Positions 55,024 through 63,332 are shown, counted from the stretch's first letter. The stretch: DNA of 64,000 nt from Nocardia stercoris (GCF_003696265.1 NZ_RFFH01000007.1:1-64000); one strand, 5' to 3'. A program made the numbers and translations. Notes: generated from the letters alone by a model not told the origin.

Positions 55024-55863
55024 TCACGCGGCCCGCAAGGCTTCCGGTGGCTGGGCGTGATCGCGAAGTTCGGTGAGCGTGCGTGACAGCAGGCGCGAGA
55101 CATGCATCTGCGAGACGCCGATTTCCTGGGCGATCTCGGCCTGGGTCTTGTTCTCGCCGAAACGCAGGACGAGGATCCGGCGCTGACGTTCGGGCAGTGC
55201 GGTGAGCAGCGGGCCGGCGGTCAAGGATTCCTCGACGAGGGAGTAGCCCGGGTCTTCGACGGACAAGCGGTCCAGACGAGACGAGGTCTGCTCGCTGTCG
55301 CCACCGAGGACGCGGCCGCCGGTGTCGAGCGAATCGGTGGTGTAGCAGTTGTTCGCGATCAGCGCCTGGGTCACCTCGGCCAGGTCGACATTCAGATGCG
55401 CTGCCAGTTCCCGCGCGGTCGGCGCATGTCCGAGCCGCTGCGACAGTTCGGAGATCGCGGCGGCCAGGTGCTGCTGCACTTCCTTGACCCGGCGTGGCAC
55501 GCGCACAGCCCAGGTACTGTCACGGAAGTACCGTTTGACCTCGCCCATGATCGTCGGGACGGCGAACGACAGGAACGTCGAGCCGTTGGCCGGATCGAAC
55601 CGGTCCACCGACAAGATCACGCCGACGGCCGCGATCTGGGTCAGATCGTCGACCTCGACGCCGCGGCCGCTGTAGCGCCGGGCGATGTGCTCACCCAGCG
55701 GCAGGCATCTTTCGATGATCTCATCACGCAACCGCCCGTGTTCGATTCCGCCTTCCGGCAGCGACGCCAGCTTCCGCAGGCAAGGCTCGATATTGTCGTA
55801 CGAATTACCTTCGTCCGTGTCGTCGAACGAAGTACCGGACTGAGCTGCATATTCAGTTGACAT
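55024..55863 (-). CDS. sigF: Stress-response sigma factor, SigF/SigB family
   Basis: This 279-residue group 3 sigma factor has region 2 (GVEVDDLTQIAAVGVILSVD, FLSFAVPTIMGEVKRYFRDS, TWAVRVPRRVKEV), region 3 (RLGHAPTARELAAHLNVDLA) and region 4 (LPERQRRILVLRFGENKTQA, then EIGVSQMHVSRLLSRTL). It directs RNA polymerase to general-stress genes. No anti-sigma gene (rsbW/usfX) is adjacent, which is unusual. A SigF-type promoter lies upstream, so it is probably autoregulated. Confidence 0.85.
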   Translation of the reverse strand: MSTEYAAQSGTSFDDTDEGNSYDNIEPCLRKLASLPEGGIEHGRLRDEIIERCLPLGEHIARRYSGRGVEVDDLTQIAAVGVILSVDRFDPANGSTFLSFAVPTIMGEVKRYFRDSTWAVRVPRRVKEVQQHLAAAISELSQRLGHAPTARELAAHLNVDLAEVTQALIANNCYTTDSLDTGGRVLGGDSEQTSSRLDRLSVEDPGYSLVEESLTAGPLLTALPERQRRILVLRFGENKTQAEIAQEIGVSQMHVSRLLSRTLTELRDHAQPPEALRAA

Positions 55864-55917
55864 ATCCAATACCTCACTGTGGGATCCGAGGATTCCGGGG
55901 TGTATCTGATTCGTTAT

Positions 55918-55942
55918 ATACCCCCTTCCATCCTCCGGAAAC
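55918..55942 (-). promoter_or_regulatory. SigF-type promoter of the sigma factor gene
   Basis: Read on the minus strand, GTTT-N15-GGGTAT matches the SigF/SigB consensus with ideal spacing. The predicted transcript would have a ~48-nt leader before ATG 55863. Confidence 0.65.
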
Positions 55943-56216
55943 GTCACAGCGGTGCGGACCGGTGCGGGACACGGCTGCGCACAGGGCCACAATCCGCACG
56001 AATTCCGTTGCCGACCTGCGGATTCCGCGCCAGCGTCCGGGAGCGACGCCGAGCCGGATTCATCTGGGACTACAGCGATCGGATCGGCATCGAGCGCGGC
56101 GGGGAGGACCCCCAACGAGCACAGCAGAACCACCCGAAATCCGGTCGAGCGGGTTTGGTCAGCGCGGAGCCGGGAACTGCCGGGAGGTCACAATCGCCCA
56201 CTACCAAGGAATTCCC
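55943..56216. other. Intergenic region between sigF and the DUF6131 gene
   Basis: This ~270-bp divergent region must carry the DUF6131 promoter. No second GTTT/GGGTAT pair was found on the plus strand, and no other gene. Confidence 0.4.
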
Positions 56217-56372
56217 ATGATCACTCTCGGGCTCGCATTGCTCATTGTCGGCATCCTGCTCGGCATACCACTTTTGACCACTATCGGAAGCATCGCGTTG
56301 ATCGCGGGCGTGGCCTTGGCGCTGCTCGGCGCGGCCGGCCGGTCGGTCGGCGGGCGCACCCACTACTACTGA
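56217..56372 (+). CDS. DUF6131-type small membrane protein
   Basis: This 51-residue protein has two hydrophobic helices (MITLGLALLIVGILLGIP and IGSIALIAGVALALLGAAG) and the typical tail RSVGGRTHYY. It matches in size and C-terminus the actinobacterial DUF6131 family of unknown role. It lies 24 bp before the DoxX gene, probably co-transcribed. Confidence 0.8.
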   Translation: MITLGLALLIVGILLGIPLLTTIGSIALIAGVALALLGAAGRSVGGRTHYY

Positions 56373-56396
56373 TCCGACCGTCCCGGAAAGGACTTC

Positions 56397-57125
56397 ATGA
56401 TGCTTCGACGATTGGCCCGACAACTGCTCGCCGGGGCGTTCATCGCCGGCGCGATCGACACCGTGATCGCGCCGCGCACCCGCATCGAATCCGCGCGCGA
56501 ACTGATGGATCGCGGCGTGCCCCTGCTCCCCGACCGCCTGTCCCCAGTGCGGTCGCCCGATCCGGCACAGGTGGTGCGCATCACGGCGGCGGCGCGGGTC
56601 GGCGGCGCGATGATGCTGGCGACGGGGCGGGCGCCACGGTTGGCAGCGCTGATCTTGGCCGCCGCGACCGTACCCGCGGCGCTCACCGAACAGGATTTCT
56701 GGAACGAGGACGACCCGGATCGCCGCTCCGCCAAGCGCATCGCGTTCTGGAAGGACGCGGGCCTGCTCGGCGGCACGCTCATCGCCGCCGCCGATTCCGG
56801 CCCCGCACCTTCCCTGGGATGGCGGGCCCGCCGCAGAGCGGACGCACTGCTGCACAGCGGTTCCGACCGTGACGAGAGCCGCGTCTCGCGGCTGGCCGAG
56901 GCGGTCGCCCAGCAGGCTCCAGCCGTCTGGGAAATCGCGCGCGACAAGGGTGAACACGCCGCCGGCGTGACGCGCGAGAAGGGCGAGCTACTGGCCGCTG
57001 TCGCCCACGACAAGGGCGGGCAACTGGCCGAAATCGCCCGCCGCAGAGGCGAACAGTTCGGGCACGTGGCCCGCGACACGGGCGGTCGACTCGCCGCCAC
57101 CTACGGCGGCCACGCGATCGCTTAG
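56397..57125 (+). CDS. DoxX-family membrane protein with C-terminal 11-residue repeats
   Basis: This 242-residue protein's first ~150 residues are DoxX-like with membrane helices (LARQLLAGAFIAGAIDTVIA, then ITAAARVGGAMMLATGRAPR). The C-terminal part carries five consecutive 11-residue repeats (ARDKGEHAAGV, TREKGELLAAV, AHDKGGQLAEI, ARRRGEQFGHV, ARDTGGRLAAT), predicted as one long amphipathic helix. DoxX proteins take part in redox or thiol homeostasis at the membrane. The repeats may bind the membrane surface or another protein. Confidence 0.8.
   Translation: MMLRRLARQLLAGAFIAGAIDTVIAPRTRIESARELMDRGVPLLPDRLSPVRSPDPAQVVRITAAARVGGAMMLATGRAPRLAALILAAATVPAALTEQDFWNEDDPDRRSAKRIAFWKDAGLLGGTLIAAADSGPAPSLGWRARRRADALLHSGSDRDESRVSRLAEAVAQQAPAVWEIARDKGEHAAGVTREKGELLAAVAHDKGGQLAEIARRRGEQFGHVARDTGGRLAATYGGHAIA
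56937..57101 (+). repeat. Five tandem 33-bp coding repeats in the DoxX gene
   Basis: These five degenerate 33-bp units encode the 11-residue (hendecad) repeats. The protein sequence is better conserved than the DNA, so the repeat is kept for structure rather than being a recent expansion. Confidence 0.75.
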
Positions 57126-57236
57126 TCCGCAGCCGTTTCGGCAACCCGTGTTCGCACCGCTCGATGGCGGTCGTGCCGACGACCGACACGCAAACCTGCC
57201 GACAGAACTGTGTGCAGCGCAGCCAGACCGGTGCCT

Positions 57237-57268
57237 GGGCCCGGCACGCCTCTCGCGGTGCCGGGCCC
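57237..57268. terminator. Hairpin between convergent genes
   Basis: Arms GGGCCCGGCAC (57237-57247) and GTGCCGGGCCC (57258-57268) pair perfectly over 11 bp with a 10-nt loop. They lie between the DoxX and nitroreductase-EthD stops. Confidence 0.65.
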
Positions 57269-57345
57269 CCCTGGATCCTGCACCAGTCCCTTGCGTCATG
57301 GAAGGTGGCTGCAGCCGCAGTCGAGCGCGGCGCCCTGTGGCCTGA

Positions 57346-57696
57346 CTACTGTTTGTCGTCGAGTTGCAGGATCATGCTGCGCATGGTGGTGTAGCGGACC
57401 AGGTTCTCGGTGACATCCTCGGCTGTCTGCTTGCCGATGTCGGATCCGAATGCCGCGCCGAGGGCGTCGAGATCATCCCAGTCGAGCATGGCGACGAGGT
57501 AGTACGGTTCGCCGATCACCGGTGTCATGTTGTGGCTGGTCGTGTATCGCCGCAGCCCGGGAAGTTGCCGGGCCAGGGGGATGTGGACCTCGCGATAGTG
57601 GCGTTCGAATGCCTCGATGTCGGAGGGCGTGTCGTACATGACTACGAATCGCGCGATCTGTTCGGTGGTCTGTCGGGGTTCCGCGGTTGTGCTCAC
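57346..57696 (-). CDS. Possible nested gene: free EthD-like protein
   Basis: GTG 57696 (residue 195 of the fusion) is preceded by AGGAG with 8-nt spacing. It would give a 116-residue protein beginning just before the EthD-like domain. Either two products are made from one frame, or two once separate genes lost the stop between them. Confidence 0.5.
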   Translation of the reverse strand: MSTTAEPRQTTEQIARFVVMYDTPSDIEAFERHYREVHIPLARQLPGLRRYTTSHNMTPVIGEPYYLVAMLDWDDLDALGAAFGSDIGKQTAEDVTENLVRYTTMRSMILQLDDKQ

Positions 57697-58278
57697 GTGT
57701 TCGACTCCTGTGGTGTCGGCGGGAACGGCCGCCCGGCGTGTTCGGTCGGCTCGATACACCGACGAATGACCGACGACGGTATCGACAACTGTCGTGGAGT
57801 CGGTGCTGTCCGGTTCGATGCGGCGCAGCACGATCATCGGAATCCGTCGGCGGGTGACCTGCTGGTACTGCGATGCTGCCGGGTTGAGCTGAGCCATCAG
57901 CTCGAACAACCGGTCCCGTTCGCCGCCTTCGGTATCGATTGCCCGGACCTGGAACGATTCCGACCCCACCTGCACTTCGGCGGTCCCGGCCGCCATCAGA
58001 TTGTGGTACCACCCCGGATTGACCGGGGCACCGGACTTGGAAGCCATCACCACGTAGTCCTGGCCGTCACGCAGGAAGGTGAGCGGCGTTGTCCGGACTC
58101 GGCCGGTCCTCGCGCCGACGGTGGTGAGCAGCAGTATCGGCACGTGCTCGAACAGTCCTGTCAGCCGGCCGTTGTCAGCCAGGTACTGCGCGATCAACAG
58201 TCGATTGAACTCCTCCATGGCTACGGGGTCGGTTCGCGCCAAGTGCGGTGAAATGTCGGGAAGTATGTCGCTGGACAT
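57346..58278 (-). CDS. Fusion of deazaflavin-type nitroreductase and EthD-like domain
   Basis: This is a 310-residue continuous frame. Residues ~25-155 resemble the F420-dependent Ddn/nitroreductase family (VPILLLTTVGARTGRVRTTP, MASKSGAPVNPGWYHNLMA and the strand AEVQVGSESFQVRAI). A ~37-residue low-complexity linker follows. From residue ~205 an EthD-like dimeric alpha/beta barrel begins (ARFVVMYDTPSDIEAFERHY, then HIPLARQLPGLRRYT). The pairing suggests reduction of a quinone or nitro compound plus a binding or oxygenation step; this is inference. Start ATG 58278; no stop codon separates the domains. Confidence 0.7.
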   Translation of the reverse strand: MSSDILPDISPHLARTDPVAMEEFNRLLIAQYLADNGRLTGLFEHVPILLLTTVGARTGRVRTTPLTFLRDGQDYVVMASKSGAPVNPGWYHNLMAAGTAEVQVGSESFQVRAIDTEGGERDRLFELMAQLNPAASQYQQVTRRRIPMIVLRRIEPDSTDSTTVVDTVVGHSSVYRADRTRRAAVPADTTGVEHVSTTAEPRQTTEQIARFVVMYDTPSDIEAFERHYREVHIPLARQLPGLRRYTTSHNMTPVIGEPYYLVAMLDWDDLDALGAAFGSDIGKQTAEDVTENLVRYTTMRSMILQLDDKQ

Positions 58279-58379
58279 GGGGATCGCTCCTGCCGTCATC
58301 GGGATCCGATGCTGTCCCGACGTCCGGCGACCGCGCCGATCGACATCCCGGCAACAAAATTTTCGTGCCGGCGAGGCGG

Positions 58380-58646
58380 TCACCACGCGTCGACCGAGCT
58401 GGATGGGGTACGAGTACCGCTGAGGAACAACTCGCCGTCGGGGAGCCCGCGCCAGACGTGCTGGGCGTGGAAATAGCAGACGTGCCTCGCCAGTTCCCCG
58501 TCGACAGCGACGACATGATTTCCCAGCAGGTGCTGGGTAGCGTCGAGCCGATCGATACCGCTGCCGACGCGAGCCACGATGGCAGCGCGACCGACCACAT
58601 CGTCGCCGGCCTGTGGATACACCCAATGCGCGTCCTCGGTGAACAA
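58380..58646 (-). pseudogene. SnoaL-like gene fragment
   Basis: About 88 residues match the middle of SnoaL-like proteins: LFTEDAHWVYPQAGDDVVGR, LDATQHLLGNHVVAVDGELA and ARHVCYFHAQHVWRGLPDGE. The N-terminal ~30 residues are missing (a TGA lies just upstream in frame). The C-terminus diverges after LFLSGTR and stops 10 residues later. It abuts the phosphoketolase fragment head to head, so it is a relic of recombination. Confidence 0.7.
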
Positions 58647-58653
58647 CGCCGCC

Positions 58654-59115
58654 TCCCATCAAGACCCCGGCTTCATCGACCACGTGCTCAGCAAACGACC
58701 CGAAGTGGCCCGTGTCTACCTGCCCCCGGACGCCAATCCACACGGAATTCCGGATATCGAGTACGTGGCGATGTTCGGCCCCGCCCCGGTGGTGTTCGCC
58801 TTCCACGGGTATCCCTGGCTGATCCACCAGCTCACCTACCGGCGGCACGGCCACCACCTGCTGCACGTGCACGGGTTCCGGGACAACGGCACCACCACCA
58901 CACCGTCCGACATGTGCGCCCTCAACGGCATCGACCGCTACCAGCTCGCCATGACCGCGGTCGAACACGTCCCCCGGCTCAGCGGCCGCGCCGGGACTCT
59001 GCTGGCGATGCTGGCCGAAAAGCTCGATGCGGCACTGGCATACACCCGGCAGACCGGCGAGGACCTCCCCGAGATGAGCGACTGGAGGTGGCCGGGTGGC
59101 ACCGCGGAACGCTGA
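58654..59115 (+). pseudogene. Phosphoketolase gene remnant (C-terminal, internally deleted)
   Basis: About 153 residues match the C-terminal region of ~800-residue xylulose-5-P/fructose-6-P phosphoketolases: SHQDPGFIDHVLSKRPEVAR, VYLPPDAN, FAFHGYPWLIHQLTYRRHGH, NGTTTTPSDMCALNGIDRYQ and a final DWRWPG. Some 600 N-terminal residues are absent. A stretch of about 100 residues between PPDAN and PHG is also missing in frame. Thiamine-diphosphate and phosphate sites are gone, so it cannot be active. Confidence 0.8.
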
Positions 59116-59466
59116 CCGGGAGACCCGCAACCGTTGCGCGGCAGCCGACCACACCGACAGCCACACGTCCTGACGCTCGAACCCGAGGCACAGCACCGCG
59201 CGCACGAAACGCCGATTGCGAAGGGGCCCGAAGGTCGATTGCGGCCAGCGCGCGAACTGGCCTGTCGGCGGGGACCGACCACGCCGGCGCTGTCGTCCCG
59301 GCGCGGAACTGGTTGAAGTGACCGCAGCGGTACCCGCACTCGCGGGCACCATCGTGGATCCTCTCGCACACCCCCTGTGATCGTGATCACCGCAACGACT
59401 GTCTCCATATGTAGTCTACGAATGTAGATTACCCTGACAGCTCACGCTGACCGATCGGAGAACCTC
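59116..59466. other. 350-bp region upstream of the serine hydrolase pair
   Basis: No gene is supported here. The last 60 bp hold the promoter and the operator listed next. Confidence 0.5.
59414..59429. promoter_or_regulatory. Candidate TetR operator upstream of serine hydrolases
   Basis: GTCTAC-GAAT-GTAGAT is a 6-4-6 imperfect palindrome 38 bp before ATG 59467. The same G-N-CTAC-N4-GTAGA pattern occurs just upstream of the TetR gene at 62552, linking the two. Confidence 0.6.
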
Positions 59467-60678
59467 ATGCGAACCTTCCCCCGCACCGGAACCGTCGCTC
59501 GACCTCTGCTGGCGGTCGCGCTGGCCGGATCCCTGTCGGCCGCGGTGGCATGCGGCGACCGAGACGTGTCCGGAGCCACGCAGTCCGCCCGCATCGACAC
59601 GACCGAACTTCAACGAGACGCCGACGCGATTCGCGATATCGGGGTGACCGGCGTGCAGGTCCGGCTGGTGAATGCCGACGGTGGCAACGCGGTGGTGACC
59701 AGCGGGGTCGCCGATATCGCGGGCCGGACTCCGGTTCCGGGCGAGGGTTACTTCCGGATGGCCAGTGTCACAAAGACTTTCACTGCCGCAGTGGTGTTGC
59801 AGCTGGTCGGTGACGGCAAGCTGGCGCTGGACGACACGGTCGAGAAATGGTTACCGGGCACGATCCGGGGCAACGGCAACGACGGCACGAAAATCACTGT
59901 CCGCCAATTGCTCAACCACACCAGCGGGCTGCCCGACGCCCTCGACATGGGTTCGCGGCTGCCGACCCGCGACGCCTACCGGCAGCACGCCGACGATGTC
60001 GAGGCGCCCGAGGATCTGGTGGCCGCGGCGATACGGAGGGAACCGGACTTCGCCCCGGGGACCGGCTGGAACTACGACAACACCGGCTATCTGTTGCTCG
60101 GCATGATCATCCACAAGGTCACCGGCAGACAATGGTACGAGGAGGTCGAGAGCCGAATCATCGAGCCGCTCGGGTTGAAGGGCACCAGCTATCCGGGCGG
60201 GACAACCACGATCCCCACCCCGCACGCCGACGCGTACATCCAATGGCCGACGGGCGGGCTGACCGACACTACCGAGAACCGGCTCGCCGAACTGGTCGGA
60301 CCCGCAGGCGCATTGACCACCACGACCGCCGACCTGAACACGTTCTTCCGGGCGCTGCTGGGCGGCAAACTACTGCGGGCCGAACAACTGGCCGAGATGA
60401 AGCAAACCGTCGACACCTCCGACGCGATCCGAGCGGTCTGGCCCGGCGCGCGCTACGGCCTGGGCCTGTTCTCGGTCGAATTGTCCTGCGGCGGACGGTA
60501 TTGGATGCACGGCGGCGACAACGCCGGCTACAAGACCCGCGACGGCGTCACCGACGACGGAACCCGCAGCGTCGTGGTCTCCATGTCGACGATGTTCCTG
60601 GACGATACGCGACGTCCCGCCGACCAGGAGCGGGCCGCACTGGCGCTGGTCGACCACGCACTGTGCGGCAACAAATGA
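59467..60678 (+). CDS. Serine hydrolase (class C beta-lactamase/DD-peptidase fold), lipoprotein 1
   Basis: This 403-residue protein has a signal sequence and probable lipobox ending at Cys29 (SLSAAVAC), so it is likely anchored outside the membrane. Catalytic motifs of the AmpC/esterase-EstB family are SxxK (S100-V-T-K103), YxN in WNYDNTGYLL and HxG in MHGGDNAGY. It may hydrolyse beta-lactams, D-amino-acid peptides or esters. It is 47 bp ahead of a paralogue and probably in one operon. Confidence 0.82.
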   Translation: MRTFPRTGTVARPLLAVALAGSLSAAVACGDRDVSGATQSARIDTTELQRDADAIRDIGVTGVQVRLVNADGGNAVVTSGVADIAGRTPVPGEGYFRMASVTKTFTAAVVLQLVGDGKLALDDTVEKWLPGTIRGNGNDGTKITVRQLLNHTSGLPDALDMGSRLPTRDAYRQHADDVEAPEDLVAAAIRREPDFAPGTGWNYDNTGYLLLGMIIHKVTGRQWYEEVESRIIEPLGLKGTSYPGGTTTIPTPHADAYIQWPTGGLTDTTENRLAELVGPAGALTTTTADLNTFFRALLGGKLLRAEQLAEMKQTVDTSDAIRAVWPGARYGLGLFSVELSCGGRYWMHGGDNAGYKTRDGVTDDGTRSVVVSMSTMFLDDTRRPADQERAALALVDHALCGNK

Positions 60679-60725
60679 ACTCATCAGTGCGGCCCTGTCA
60701 CGTTCCAATCGAGAGGAATGCAGCA

Positions 60726-61895
60726 ATGCGACAGCTTCGTCGCGGTCTGTGCGCGCTGCTGGTCACCGGCGCGGCCGCTGTGTCGAGCGGGTGCCAGGAA
60801 ACGACCACAGCGCCGGTACCACCGCCGGCCGGCCGCGCCGCCCTGCAACAGGCTCTGGCGGACATCGTGCGGGCCGGCGCGGTCGGCGTGCAGTTGCGGG
60901 TACACGACGACGCCGGTGACTGGACGGCGAGCACGGGGGTGTCCGAACTCGGTAAGTCGGAACCGCCATCCACCGACGGTCGATTCCGGATCGGCAGCAT
61001 CACGAAGACTTTCGTGTCCACGGTGATCCTGCAACTGGTCGCCGAGGGCAGAGTGGGACTCGACGATCCGGTGGACGACTACCTTCCCGCCTACAATATC
61101 GACCGGCGGATCACCGTGCGAATGCTGTTGCAGCACACCAGCGGACTGTTCGACTACACGGGCGACCACGACGCCGACGGCGGTTTCGAGGCCGGAATCC
61201 CATTGCACGGAGCCGAATTCGTCGACGCGAGGATGCGCGGGTACACCCTCGACGAGCTCGCGCGGACGGCGTTGTCCGAACCTGCCCGGTTCGCGCCCGG
61301 CGAGCGCTGGCAGTACTCCAACACCAACTATGTGCTCGCTGGGCTGCTCGTCGAAAAACTCTCCGGCACAACGTATGCCACGCAGATCCGGACGCGGCTG
61401 CTCGAGCCGCTCGGGATGTCGGATACGTCGCTGCCCGGCGCCGAGCCCGAGATCGCCGGTCCGCACGCGCACGGCTACCTCGAATATCAGCGCGACGGGC
61501 GAACCGAGCTGGCCGACATCACCGAGCTGAATCCGTCGTGGGCCGGTCCGGCGGGGGAAATCATCTCCACCACAGCCGATCTCGACAAATTCCTGAGCGC
61601 GCTACTCGGCGGCCGGCTGCTCCCACCACAACTGCTGGAGGTCATGCGCACACCGTTTCCGGTACCGGATCGGCCGGGCGGGTTCGGTCTGGGGCTGGTC
61701 GATCGCCGGGTCGGCCCGGACTGCGACCTCTTCGGACACAGCGGCGGAATACACGGTTACCTGTCACAGCTCTACGGTTCGAAGGACGGCACCCGCCGCG
61801 TGGCGATGTCGATCACGCTCAACCAGGACCCGGATTCACAAGCCGACGCGTTCGTTCCCGGTGCGATGTCGATCCTGAGCACCTTGTGCCGATGA
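60726..61895 (+). CDS. Serine hydrolase (class C beta-lactamase/DD-peptidase fold), lipoprotein 2
   Basis: This 389-residue paralogue of the preceding protein has a clear lipobox, VSSGC (Cys23). The catalytic set is S91-I-T-K94, YSN in WQYSNTNYVL and HSG in FGHSGGIHGYL. A GAGAGGAA site precedes the ATG. The tandem pair plus the nearby TetR suggests an inducible cell-envelope or drug-hydrolysis function. Confidence 0.82.
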   Translation: MRQLRRGLCALLVTGAAAVSSGCQETTTAPVPPPAGRAALQQALADIVRAGAVGVQLRVHDDAGDWTASTGVSELGKSEPPSTDGRFRIGSITKTFVSTVILQLVAEGRVGLDDPVDDYLPAYNIDRRITVRMLLQHTSGLFDYTGDHDADGGFEAGIPLHGAEFVDARMRGYTLDELARTALSEPARFAPGERWQYSNTNYVLAGLLVEKLSGTTYATQIRTRLLEPLGMSDTSLPGAEPEIAGPHAHGYLEYQRDGRTELADITELNPSWAGPAGEIISTTADLDKFLSALLGGRLLPPQLLEVMRTPFPVPDRPGGFGLGLVDRRVGPDCDLFGHSGGIHGYLSQLYGSKDGTRRVAMSITLNQDPDSQADAFVPGAMSILSTLCR

Positions 61896-61916
61896 TGCGG
61901 CGCACGATACTTCGGG

Positions 61917-62552
61917 TCAGCGGAAGCTGCCGAGGGTCACCTCGAACCAGCTCTCCAGCACATCCTCCTGACTGAAGACCGGCGCCTCTCCGATCGCCGC
62001 CCACAGTGCCGGGTAGCGAGCGGGGTCTGCGGCGAGCAATGCCTTGCCCTGCGCCCAGAACTCGGCACTGCCCTCCCAGTCGCCGGGCTGTCGTTGCATC
62101 GCCGCACACCCGATCAGGAACCGGTTGACGTTGCCGACCAATGCCACCGCGGTCCGCACCGGCAGCCCGGCCTCGGCGAGAAACGCCAGCATGCGATCCA
62201 TGATCGCCAGACTCCGATCGGTCGAGACCCTCAGTGTGGGATCCAGTAACCCCGGCCGATCGATCACGAACACCCGATACAGGCCGCGCACGAGCTGCTG
62301 GAACCCTTCGATTCCACCGGCCTCCGGCATCGGAACCTGCTCGTACGCGTCCTCGACCGACGCCGCCAGCAGGTCGGCCTTGTTGCCGAAATGCCGGTAC
62401 AGCGCCATCGGATCCACCCCGAGCCTGGTCGCGACCAGGCGCATGGTCATCGCCTCCGCGCCCTGCTCCGCGATCACCGCCGCCGCGGCGGCGAGGATCA
62501 TCGGCTTGTTCAGTGTCCCGCGCGGTGTCCGCCGCCTGGTCTGCTCCACCAC
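61917..62552 (-). CDS. TetR-family regulator (TetR_C type)
   Basis: This 211-residue protein has helix-turn-helix TMRLVATRLGVDPMALYRHF with GNKADLL, and a TetR_C-like C-terminal domain with FQQLVRGLYRVFVIDRPGLL. GTG start 62552, or the following GTG. It is convergent to the serine hydrolases, ending 21 bp after them. The motif shared by its own promoter and theirs makes it their likely repressor. Confidence 0.88.
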   Translation of the reverse strand: MVEQTRRRTPRGTLNKPMILAAAAAVIAEQGAEAMTMRLVATRLGVDPMALYRHFGNKADLLAASVEDAYEQVPMPEAGGIEGFQQLVRGLYRVFVIDRPGLLDPTLRVSTDRSLAIMDRMLAFLAEAGLPVRTAVALVGNVNRFLIGCAAMQRQPGDWEGSAEFWAQGKALLAADPARYPALWAAIGEAPVFSQEDVLESWFEVTLGSFR

Positions 62553-62592
62553 GCGTACCTCCTGGACGGGCTACCGATGATCGACAATGGTC

Positions 62593-62608
62593 GACTACAA
62601 CAGTAGAC
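62593..62608. promoter_or_regulatory. Candidate TetR operator upstream of the tetR gene
   Basis: GACTAC-AACA-GTAGAC has the same 6-4-6 layout as 59414-59429 and lies 40 bp before the GTG start. It probably mediates autoregulation. Confidence 0.6.
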
Positions 62609-62700
62609 GCGGGTCGGACGCGACAGCGCGGTGCCGGGCAGCCCGCACCCGCGGCGTCGTGGCTGTGCCGCCGCATGGGCGGCGGCACAGCCACTTGCGG

Positions 62701-63207
62701 CTACTTGCCCGCGTCGCCGCCCGCCTGGGCGGCCGGGTCGGCGCCCTGCGAAGCGCCAGGGTCGGTGCCCTGGTTTGCGGCGTCGGCGGACGGAGCGTTG
62801 ATCGTGTCGAAGAACCGGGCGGCGGCGCCGATACCGGCGGGAACGCCCAGAGCTGCCGTGCCCGAGGCGGTGCCGAGTGCGAGGCCGGCGATCGCGCCGG
62901 CAATGCAGCCGCCGACCGCACCGGGCAGGAAGGCCGGGGGCATCAGCGCTGCACCGGCCGCAGAGCCGGCGGCACATCCGACCGGAGCCGCGACCAGGGT
63001 GCCCGAGAGGGAGCCGACGCCGGTGGCGAGGCCGAATTCGTTCGCGGCATTGCCCAGAGCGTTGTCGAAATCGGCTTGCGCGTCGATGGATTCGGCAACC
63101 GGGGCCGGAGTGAGCGGTACCGGGTCGGCTCCGGCAACGGCAGCCTGGGTGACGACAGCGGCGAACGACAGCACCGCGGCGATGCCGTAGGCATTGATCT
63201 TCTTCAT
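62701..63207 (-). CDS. Secreted Gly/Ala-rich protein with signal peptide
   Basis: This 168-residue protein has the signal peptide MKKINAYGIAAVLSFAAVVT with cleavage near AGADP. A ~100-residue hydrophobic Gly/Ala region follows with GxxxG spacing (VGCAAGSAAGAALMPPAFLP, VGGCIAGAIAGLALGTASG), then a Gly/Asp/Gln-rich tail. Two Cys could form a disulfide. It is similar in layout to the protein at 11001-11729 and may be membrane-active or an envelope component. Zur-like boxes lie upstream. Confidence 0.75.
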   Translation of the reverse strand: MKKINAYGIAAVLSFAAVVTQAAVAGADPVPLTPAPVAESIDAQADFDNALGNAANEFGLATGVGSLSGTLVAAPVGCAAGSAAGAALMPPAFLPGAVGGCIAGAIAGLALGTASGTAALGVPAGIGAAARFFDTINAPSADAANQGTDPGASQGADPAAQAGGDAGK

Positions 63208-63277
63208 CAGGGTCTCTCTGTCTGGTGGTCGGGATCTGGGCGCGAGCGGGTGCCTGAGGCGCATCCCACCGCCTTGT

Positions 63278-63292
63278 TGAAAACCGTTTTCG
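63278..63292. promoter_or_regulatory. Zur/Fur-like box 1
   Basis: TGAAAACCGTTTTCG contains the perfect 13-bp palindrome GAAAAC-C-GTTTTC and matches the mycobacterial Zur (FurB) box TGAAAATxATTTTCA at most positions. It is 71 bp upstream of the secreted-protein start. Confidence 0.5.
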
Positions 63293-63332
63293 ACAACGGT
63301 CGATCCGGACTGTACTCTCTGACCGGAATAAG

